Below are positions 1 to 5,258 of a stretch of DNA of 8,148 nucleotides, one piece after another (position 1 is the first letter of the stretch; each line of letters starts with the position of its first letter). Location: NCBI GenBank assembly GCA_937907415.1, contig CALCHY010000195.1, positions 1 through 8,148 on the forward strand, written 5' to 3'. This DNA is from an uncultured Trueperaceae bacterium. GTDB taxonomy: Bacteria > Deinococcota > Deinococci > Deinococcales > Trueperaceae. The position numbers and the translations under genes are program-made. The notes below the pieces were generated by a model. It did no database searches and had not been told where the DNA came from. It saw only the letters and a program-made list of their open reading frames with translations.

Positions 1-54
1 CTGACGACCACTTGACCCCCAGTCAAGTGCGCTACCAGGCTGCGCTACACCCCG
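1..54 (-). tRNA. tRNA-Pro (anticodon GGG), 3' end cut off by the window edge
   Basis: Read on the minus strand from base 54, the sequence follows a tRNA base by base. The acceptor 5' strand CGGGGTG is at 54-48, then TA. The D stem is GCGC (45-42) with GCGC (32-29) around the loop AGCCTGGTA. The anticodon stem is CTTGA (27-23) with TCAAG (15-11), enclosing the loop CTGGGGG. The anticodon GGG is at bases 20-18, followed by G37 as in proline tRNAs. The variable region TGGTC and the 5' T-stem strand GTCAG end exactly at base 1. The T loop, the 3' T strand, the 3' acceptor strand and the CCA end would lie outside the window, so whether CCA is encoded cannot be seen. The first bases strongly resemble other bacterial tRNA-Pro genes. 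It should decode CCC and CCU. Confidence 0.93.
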
Positions 55-131
55 GACTGTCCGTGGCGGCGGTTGGGTGCGGCTCGTTGGGGCCGCCGGC
101 GCACGGGTGTCCCTTGCAGGACGCAAAGGCA

Positions 132-161
132 AGTTTACGTTCGGGCGGCTGTGGCCGTCAA
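132..161 (-). promoter_or_regulatory. Putative sigma-70-type promoter for the tRNA-Pro gene
   Basis: On the minus strand there is a -35-like TTGACG (161-156), an 18-base spacer, and a -10-like TAAACT (137-132). The -35 matches the consensus at five of six positions and the -10 at four of six. The predicted transcription start near base 125 would give a leader of about 70 bases ahead of the mature tRNA 5' end at base 54. That leader can form a CGGCGG/CCGCCG stem (67-72 with 93-98). It would be removed by RNase P cleavage. No better promoter-like pair was seen between here and the tRNA. Confidence 0.5.
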
Positions 162-272
162 GGATGCAAGGGGTTGGTTGGGGCGCTTGGTGTCGCCGGC
201 CCGATCACCACGGAAGGCTGCTGGTGGTCCGCACGCTATGGGTAGTCAGCGGTGGCGGGTGCCAGTCGTCAC

Positions 273-300
273 TGGAAACCCCGGTGCATGCGAGTAGGGT
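273..300 (+). promoter_or_regulatory. Possible promoter for the ABC exporter genes
   Basis: A -35-like TGGAAA (273-278) and a -10-like TAGGGT (295-300) are separated by 16 bases. The -10 fits the TANNNT pattern and ends seven bases before the GTG at 308. Transcription would then begin at or next to the start codon, as in leaderless genes. The same bases (AGTAGGG) could instead serve as a weak ribosome binding site eight bases from the GTG. The sequence alone does not decide between these readings. With the tRNA promoter on the other strand, 55-307 would be a divergent promoter region; I see no gene in it. Confidence 0.3.
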
Positions 301-307
301 ACGGCAC

Positions 308-1231
308 GTGATCAAGTCACCAAGCGAAGCACTCGTTCACGTTGAGCACTTCCGGATGGACTTCGGCCGGACTACCGTGATCAAGGACTTGTCCTTCGAC
401 GTCAACCGGGGCGAGACCTTCGGGTTCCTCGGCAGCAACGGCTCAGGCAAGACCACTACCATCCGCGCACTGTTGGGCATCTATCAACCAACTTCTGGCA
501 CGCTGCACATCTCTGGGCGGCCGTTCAAGCCGGAGGACGGTGAGCAACTCGGTTATCTGCCGGAGGAGCGTGGGCTTTACAAGCGCGAGTCGGTCATCGA
601 CGTCATGACGTACTTCGGCTCGCTCAAGGGGTTGGGGCGCGAGCGGGCGCGGGCGTGGTCGCTCGAGTTCCTCGAGCGCGTGAACCTCGCTGATCATGAG
701 AAGGTGAGGCTGGACAAGCTCTCGGGTGGGCAGCAGCAGAAGGTTCAACTCGGGGTGACGATCATGAACGACCCTCAACTGCTCATACTCGACGAGCCAA
801 CTAAGGGGTTCGACCCGGTCAATCGCAGGCTCGTCATGGACATCATTCACGACCGCAAGAAGGCCGGGGCAACGGTGATCATGGTGACTCACCAGATGGA
901 GGAGGTGGAGCGCCTCTGCGACCGCGTGCTCCTGCTAAAGGGCGGGTTGGCGCGGGCTTATGGCACCGTCTCGGGCGTGCAGGACTCGTTCGGTGGCACG
1001 GTTATAGAGGTGGAGCATGACGGTAAGGTGCCACCTTCCAGCTCTTACACGCTTGAGTCCGACCGGGACGGGCATGCCGTGCTAGCTACGGTGCGCGGGG
1101 CAGACACCGGCGCCATCTTGCGAGAACTCACCGCTGGCGGCTTGAACGTCAAGGCGTTCACGCCGAGGCGGAAGTCGCTGGATGACATCTTCATCGAGGT
1201 ATACGGCGACGAAGTGGCGAGGGAGGCCTAA
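308..1231 (+). CDS. ABC transporter ATP-binding protein, NatA-like (ABC-2 exporter family)
   Basis: This 307-residue cytoplasmic ATPase is expected to power the membrane protein encoded directly downstream. Visible motifs are Walker A GSNGSGKTT (42-50), the signature LSGGQ (138-142), Walker B LLILDEP (158-164), the D-loop region around 167-170 and the switch histidine H195. The segment GYLPEERGLY (82-91) stands where many ABC proteins have the Q-loop; this form is common in the NatA/YhaQ branch. Residues from about 220 form the C-terminal accessory domain of this branch (DUF4162-like), ending in SLDDIFIEVYG. The GTG at 308 was chosen because the nucleotide-binding domain begins at about residue 9. 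The ATG at 356 would remove its first strand, and the open frame further upstream reads like non-coding DNA. GTG at 284 remains possible. The substrate is unknown: relatives export sodium ions, drugs or other small molecules. Confidence 0.92.
   Translation: MIKSPSEALVHVEHFRMDFGRTTVIKDLSFDVNRGETFGFLGSNGSGKTTTIRALLGIYQPTSGTLHISGRPFKPEDGEQLGYLPEERGLYKRESVIDVMTYFGSLKGLGRERARAWSLEFLERVNLADHEKVRLDKLSGGQQQKVQLGVTIMNDPQLLILDEPTKGFDPVNRRLVMDIIHDRKKAGATVIMVTHQMEEVERLCDRVLLLKGGLARAYGTVSGVQDSFGGTVIEVEHDGKVPPSSSYTLESDRDGHAVLATVRGADTGAILRELTAGGLNVKAFTPRRKSLDDIFIEVYGDEVAREA
1221..1226 (+). promoter_or_regulatory. Ribosome binding site of the permease, inside the ATPase gene
   Basis: GGGAGG lies six bases before the GTG at 1233 and within the last codons of the ATPase gene. 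It fixes the permease start, because the earlier in-frame ATG at 1182 would overlap the ATPase by 50 bases. The spacing suggests translational coupling, giving matched amounts of the two subunits. Confidence 0.75.
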
Positions 1232-1232
1232 G

Positions 1233-2459
1233 GTGGCGCAACATAACCTAGGCACTGTCGTGCGCTTCGAGGTCGTGCGCACCATCAGTAAACGGCGGTT
1301 CTGGCTGGCGACCTTGGCTGTGCCGATCATCTTGGCAGTCGTGTTCCTGCTCGTGTTCGTCTCAGGGAACGCCTCGGATGAGTCGTCGAGCGAGCTGAAG
1401 AACGCTCAGTTCACCTACCAGTACGTTGACCCGGCTGGCCTCGTCGACCAGGCCTTCGTGAATGCCGCCAACGGCCGGAAGATCACCGATCCAGCGGCTG
1501 GCGAGGCGGCGGTGCGCAGCGGCGAGATCACGGCGTTCTTCGACTACCCAGCTGATCCAGCGACGCAACCAGTGAAGGTATACGGCGAGGACAAGGGGCT
1601 CTTCGCTAACGGCCAGTACTCTTCCGTGGCTCTCGCCATCTTGCAGCGGAGCGCTGAAGCGCGCGTGAACGCCCCCGAACTCAGTCAGATAATCCAAGGC
1701 AACGTCGCCACCGTAACCACGACGTTCAAGAACGGCGTCGAGGCTGGCGGCTTCAACTCCCTCATCCCTCCGCTCATCTACATCGTGATCTTCTACTTCG
1801 TCCTGCTCATGCTCGGCAACTTGATGCTCAACTCCACCCTCGAGGAGAAGGAGAACCGCGTCACGGAGATGATCCTGACCACCATCAAGCCAACTAGCCT
1901 GATAGTAGGGAAGATAATCTCGCTGTTCATCATCGGCATCGTTCAGATGCTCGTGTTCGCCGTGCCCGTCGTCGTCGGTTACTTGTTCTTCCGCGAGCAA
2001 CTCAACTTCCCTGGGCTTGACCTCTCCGGACTGGTGTTCGATCCGCAAGCCATGATCGTCGGGGCCCTCGTACTCATCGGCGGCTTCGCGCTGTTCACCG
2101 CCACGCTTGTTGCGCTCGGTGCGGTGATGCCAACGGCTAAGGACGCGGGGCCGATCTTCGGCGCCATGATGGCCCTCATCTTCGTGCCCTTCTACGTGCT
2201 GCCGCTCACGATCAGCAACCCTGACGCGCTCATCGTGCAGATCTTCAGCTACTTCCCCTACTCTGCGCCGATAACTGCGCTGCTACGCAACGCCTTCGGT
2301 ACGCTGAAGTCGTGGCAGGCGATCATCATCATCGTCACCTTGTTCGTGCTGTCCGCGATCATCTTGCGCCTCGCCGTGCGCCTCTTCCAGTACGGCTCCA
2401 TCGAGTACTCGCGCAGGGTGAACGTGCGCGAAGTGCTCACCCGCAAGGCGCATGATTGA
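1233..2459 (+). CDS. ABC-2 type transporter permease, NatB-like
   Basis: This 408-residue inner-membrane protein is the partner of the ATPase just upstream; only one base separates the ATPase stop from this start. One membrane segment lies at about 23-44. A soluble, probably extracytoplasmic domain follows (about 45-177), then a cluster of hydrophobic segments at about 178-198, 224-252, 273-297, 306-326 and 363-384. This one-plus-five layout with a large first loop is that of the ABC2_membrane_3/NatB family. The stretch STLEEKENRVTEMILTTIKP (201-220), just after the second segment, is the family's coupling-region hallmark. The GTG start is set by a GGGAGG site six bases upstream. Length is normal for the family. 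One NatA-like and one NatB-like subunit could form the complete exporter, probably as a dimer of each. The substrate cannot be read from the sequence. The C-terminal tail is basic and probably cytoplasmic. Confidence 0.9.
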   Translation: MAQHNLGTVVRFEVVRTISKRRFWLATLAVPIILAVVFLLVFVSGNASDESSSELKNAQFTYQYVDPAGLVDQAFVNAANGRKITDPAAGEAAVRSGEITAFFDYPADPATQPVKVYGEDKGLFANGQYSSVALAILQRSAEARVNAPELSQIIQGNVATVTTTFKNGVEAGGFNSLIPPLIYIVIFYFVLLMLGNLMLNSTLEEKENRVTEMILTTIKPTSLIVGKIISLFIIGIVQMLVFAVPVVVGYLFFREQLNFPGLDLSGLVFDPQAMIVGALVLIGGFALFTATLVALGAVMPTAKDAGPIFGAMMALIFVPFYVLPLTISNPDALIVQIFSYFPYSAPITALLRNAFGTLKSWQAIIIIVTLFVLSAIILRLAVRLFQYGSIEYSRRVNVREVLTRKAHD

Positions 2460-2501
2460 CGGATCACCGCGCTGCCCGCGCTGAGTGACGCCAGCGCCCG
2501 G

Positions 2502-2513
2502 CACGGCGCCGTG
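2502..2513. repeat. Perfect 12-base palindrome upstream of the Nudix gene
   Basis: CACGGCGCCGTG is fully self-complementary. It ends three bases before the -10-like TATCAT and would sit at about -27 to -16 from the predicted start of transcription. It could be an operator. In DNA this GC-rich a 12-base palindrome can also occur by chance, so the case rests mainly on its position. Confidence 0.3.
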
Positions 2514-2516
2514 ACT

Positions 2517-2522
2517 TATCAT
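2517..2522 (+). promoter_or_regulatory. -10 element of a probable leaderless promoter for the Nudix gene
   Basis: TATCAT matches the -10 consensus at five of six bases. It is followed by six bases and then the GTG at 2529, so transcription would start on the start codon itself. No Shine-Dalgarno sequence precedes either candidate GTG (2511 or 2529), which fits leaderless translation. I see no convincing -35 element. This arrangement is well known in Deinococcota and Actinobacteria. Confidence 0.45.
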
Positions 2523-2528
2523 CACGAT

Positions 2529-3200
2529 GTGACCCAAGCGCAGTTAGAACCACTCGACGTGCTGGACGCAAGCGGCAACCCGACCGGTGAGGTCAAGGCG
2601 CGCGGCGCCGTGCACCGAGACGGCGATTGGCACCGCGCGATCCACATCTGGGTAGTGCGTGAGGGGCGGCTAGTGCTCCTGCAACGCAGGGCCACGACCA
2701 AGGACCTGGAGCCGGGCAAACTAGACGTGAGCGTCGGCGGGCACGTGCGCGCCGGCGAGACGTTCATCGACGCCATGAGGGAGGCTGAGGAGGAACTAGG
2801 GTTGGTGCTGCGGCCGGGCCAACTCGCTTACCTCGGTACCGCCGTCGCCGTCAGGCACTATCCAGCGTTGCCCACGCCCATGACTGATCGCGAGCACCAG
2901 GACGTCTACGCGGTGCTAGACGACCGCGCCCTCACCGATTACCAGCTGCAAGTGGCGGAGGTAGACACGCTGTACGAGGTGCCTATCGACGCGGCCATCG
3001 CCCTGTTCCGCCATGGCACCTACGTCGCCGCGGCCGGATACGACAGCATGCGCCGTCCAAGCCACGCCCTCCTAATAGCCGACGACCTGCCAACTCAGGG
3101 CAGGGAACTGCTGGCCGAGGCGCTCGAACGCGTGGCCGCCTACCTCAATGGAGAAGAGGCGTCGGACATAGCCCAACGCCCCTTCCAGCGGCCCGAGTAA
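2529..3200 (+). CDS. Nudix hydrolase of the IDI/YfcD-like group
   Basis: This protein of about 223 residues should be a cytoplasmic, metal-dependent hydrolase of a nucleoside-diphosphate-X type compound. The N-terminus PLDVLDASGNPTGEVKARG followed by HRAIHIWVV and LLQRRATTKD (51-59) is typical of the IDI/YfcD-type branch. The Nudix box spans 71-92, from GHVRAGE to REAEEELGL, and keeps the metal-binding REXXEE residues (84-89). The spacer between E77 and R84 has six residues instead of the usual seven. GTG at 2529 was chosen because a -10-like TATCAT lies six bases upstream; GTG at 2511 would add six residues, and neither has a ribosome binding site. Membership of this branch does not prove isopentenyl diphosphate isomerase activity, since many members are hydrolases of unknown substrate. 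The gene lies 69 bases after the permease on the same strand and converges on RNase J with a 12-base gap. Confidence 0.85.
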   Translation: MTQAQLEPLDVLDASGNPTGEVKARGAVHRDGDWHRAIHIWVVREGRLVLLQRRATTKDLEPGKLDVSVGGHVRAGETFIDAMREAEEELGLVLRPGQLAYLGTAVAVRHYPALPTPMTDREHQDVYAVLDDRALTDYQLQVAEVDTLYEVPIDAAIALFRHGTYVAAAGYDSMRRPSHALLIADDLPTQGRELLAEALERVAAYLNGEEASDIAQRPFQRPE

Positions 3201-3212
3201 CGAGAGGGCGCC

Positions 3213-5090
3213 TTAGTTCTCGATGACGGTCGGAACGATCAACGGGTTGCGGCCCGTCGCCTTGCGGATGTAACGCCTCACCGGGTAGTAGATGTCGTCG
3301 CGGATGTCCGACAGGCGGCGTTTCTCGCGCACGCCACGCTGCAAGCTCTCAAGCGCGATCTTCTCGACCTCACCCTTGAGACCGTTGCTGCCGTGCGCTA
3401 CGCCGCGCATGATCACCTCGACGGTCGGCGCCTTGCTCGCCAACGCCATGATGACGACCACGCCCTCGGCCGAGAGCGTCTGCCTGTCGCGGATGATCGG
3501 CTCCGTGACCTCGTCGCCTGCCTTGCCGACGGTGTCGATCAGCACGACGCCAGCGTCGACGCTGCCAGTAACCTTCATCTGGTCGCGGCTGAGCTCCACG
3601 ACGTCGCCGTTCGCGACGATCATCGTCTTGGTCGGCGGGTGGCTCATGCCGTCCGCTAGGCGCTGGTGGTGCACCTGGTGACGCATCTCACCGTGCCACG
3701 GCAAGAAGAACTTCGGGCGGGTGAGGTCGAGGATGAGCTTCAGCTCCTCACGGCTCGCGTGCCCGGAAGCGTGCACCTTGTAAGCGGGCGGGTAGAGGAC
3801 GTTGACGCGGCTGGCGTAAAGCTGGTTGATGACGCGCCCGACGGCCTCCTCGTTGCCAGGGATGGGGTTGGAGGAGAGGATGACCGTGTCGCCCGGCTTG
3901 AGCCTGATCTTGCGGTGCGTGCCGTTCGCGAGGCGCGAAAGCGCGGCCATCGGCTGGCCCTGCGAGCCGGTGCACAAGAAGAGGACCTTGTCGTCCTGCA
4001 GGTCGCCGATGTCGTCTGAGCTGAGGAGCGCGTTCTTCGACTCGATGTAACCGAGCTCCGTCGCGATCCCGAGCGCCTTGACCATCGAGCGGCCCTCCAT
4101 GATCACGCGGCGGTCGTAACGGTCCGCTATGCGCAGGAAGTTCTGCAGGCGGTGCACGTGCGAGGAGAACGTCGTGACGATGACGCGGCCCTTAGCCTTC
4201 GCGACGATCTCGTCAACGGCCATCGCGACATCGTGCTCGCTTGGCGTGTAGCCGGGGCGCTCAGCGTTCGTGCTGTCCGAGATCAAGAGGAGAACGCCCT
4301 CCGCGCCGGCCTGCGCCAGCTTGTGGAGGTGGCTCGTCTTGCCGTCAGCTGGGTTGTAATCGAGCTTGAAGTCGCCGGAGTGCACCACGCGCCCGATCGG
4401 CGTGTGGATGACGAGGCCGGAGTTGTCAGGGATGGAGTGCGTCATGCGGAAGAAATCGACCGTGAAGTTCTGGCTGATCTTCACGCGCGCGTCCGTGCTT
4501 ATCTCGCGCAGGTCGACGTCAGACTCGCTGAGCTTGAACTCTTCGAACTTGCCGCGCAGGAGCCCAAGGGTGAGACGCGCGCCGTACATGGGGATCTTCG
4601 GGAGGAGCCTGAGCATGTAAGGCAGGCCGCCGATGTGGTCCTCGTGCCCGTGCGTAAGCACCCAACCCTTGACCTTGTGGGCGTTCTCGACGACCCAGTC
4701 GATCTTCGGCACGATGATGTCGACCCCGAGCATCTCCGTCTCCGGGAACGCGAGGCCGCCGTCTATCAGCAGGATCTCGTCGTCGTACTCGAAGGCGAAC
4801 ATGTTCTTGCCGATCTCGCCCATGCCGCCAAGCGCGATGACCTTGAGCTTCTTGTCACCGTCCGTGCTTGGTTGAGGGCGGTCGTCGGCGCCAGCGTTGG
4901 TTTGGTGGTTCTGCGGCTTGCCGCGTGGCCGGCGCGAGCGGCCAGCGCCTTCCTTGGCGGCCGCGCCACTCGTCGCGCTAGGCGGTGCGGCGCTGCTGGC
5001 CGGCTTGGTGGCCGGGGTAGCTTCCTTGTTCTTCGGCTCGGCCCGCCTGGGCCGGCGTCTAGGGTTGACCTTGCGGTCTTCGTCTGCCAT
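3213..5090 (-). CDS. rnj: Ribonuclease J (5'-3' exonuclease and endonuclease)
   Basis: This 625-residue enzyme belongs to the metallo-beta-lactamase/beta-CASP family; it degrades and matures RNA in the cytoplasm. The catalytic core starts at KLKVIALGGMGEIGKNM (81-97). Zinc-site motifs visible are THGHEDH (146-152), H218 in MTHS, D240 in HSGDFK, HASGHAS (440-446), and H466 in LPWHGE. The C-terminal domain runs to the end. The core is of normal length. An extra N-terminal region of about 80 residues is rich in Ala, Pro, Arg and Lys and is probably disordered. No in-frame ATG, GTG or TTG occurs between M1 and M90. Upstream an in-frame TGA is reached without another start, so the ATG at 5090-5088 is essentially forced. 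The ribosome binding site is poor: only GAAAG two bases before the ATG. The gene follows pnp on the same strand after a structured 168-base gap. Confidence 0.95.
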   Translation of the reverse strand: MADEDRKVNPRRRPRRAEPKNKEATPATKPASSAAPPSATSGAAAKEGAGRSRRPRGKPQNHQTNAGADDRPQPSTDGDKKLKVIALGGMGEIGKNMFAFEYDDEILLIDGGLAFPETEMLGVDIIVPKIDWVVENAHKVKGWVLTHGHEDHIGGLPYMLRLLPKIPMYGARLTLGLLRGKFEEFKLSESDVDLREISTDARVKISQNFTVDFFRMTHSIPDNSGLVIHTPIGRVVHSGDFKLDYNPADGKTSHLHKLAQAGAEGVLLLISDSTNAERPGYTPSEHDVAMAVDEIVAKAKGRVIVTTFSSHVHRLQNFLRIADRYDRRVIMEGRSMVKALGIATELGYIESKNALLSSDDIGDLQDDKVLFLCTGSQGQPMAALSRLANGTHRKIRLKPGDTVILSSNPIPGNEEAVGRVINQLYASRVNVLYPPAYKVHASGHASREELKLILDLTRPKFFLPWHGEMRHQVHHQRLADGMSHPPTKTMIVANGDVVELSRDQMKVTGSVDAGVVLIDTVGKAGDEVTEPIIRDRQTLSAEGVVVIMALASKAPTVEVIMRGVAHGSNGLKGEVEKIALESLQRGVREKRRLSDIRDDIYYPVRRYIRKATGRNPLIVPTVIEN

Positions 5091-5099
5091 AACTTTCGT

Positions 5100-5153
5100 C
5101 TCGAGCCAGGGGTGCGTTGCGCCTGGTGGCGCGTTGGCGGTGTCCGGCTCGAG
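5100..5153 (-). promoter_or_regulatory. Nested inverted repeats in the RNase J leader
   Basis: The outer arms CTCGAGCC (5100-5107) and GGCTCGAG (5146-5153) are perfectly complementary over eight bases. Inside lies a second perfect stem, GCGCC (5119-5123) with GGCGC (5128-5132), around a four-base loop. The structure ends nine bases before the RNase J start codon, so if transcribed it would crowd the ribosome entry site. It could affect translation or act as a cleavage target. No known riboswitch class is recognised here. I see no clear promoter between it and the pnp stop. Confidence 0.45.
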
Positions 5154-5215
5154 CTCCCTTCATTGGTTAGCGCGGCGCTGTGGAAGCGGCCGCGAAGTAC
5201 TGCTATTGATGGTGC

Positions 5216-5250
5216 CTGGTCGGACGGCCACTAGGTGGACGGCCGACCAG
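5216..5250 (-). terminator. Long GC-rich hairpin just after the pnp stop (terminator-like, no T-run)
   Basis: On the minus strand CTGGTCGG (5250-5243) pairs with CCGACCAG (5223-5216) over eight bases. An inner four-base stem CCAC/GTGG (5238-5235 with 5231-5228) closes a three-base loop. Between the two stems lies a symmetric internal loop with the same four bases on each side (CCGT/CCGT on the transcript). It begins eight bases after the pnp stop codon. No run of T follows, so it may be a 3' stabiliser or processing site rather than a classical intrinsic terminator. Confidence 0.45.
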
Positions 5251-5258
5251 TTGGTCGC

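Noticed and set aside
9..29. A perfect 8-base inverted repeat with a five-base loop, first read as a terminator.
   Set aside because: It is the anticodon arm of the tRNA-Pro plus flanking bases.
77..307. In-frame upstream extension of the ABC ATPase by 77 residues.
   Set aside because: The translation is Trp/Gly/Arg-rich and unlike any ABC N-terminus, the domain starts after 308, and the region contains the tRNA promoter.
4152..5234. A 360-codon open frame on the plus strand opposite RNase J.
   Set aside because: It lies antisense to a gene with all catalytic motifs conserved. Its translation is the repetitive Arg/Val/Asp/Leu type expected from the reverse strand of GC-rich coding DNA, and no domain is visible.
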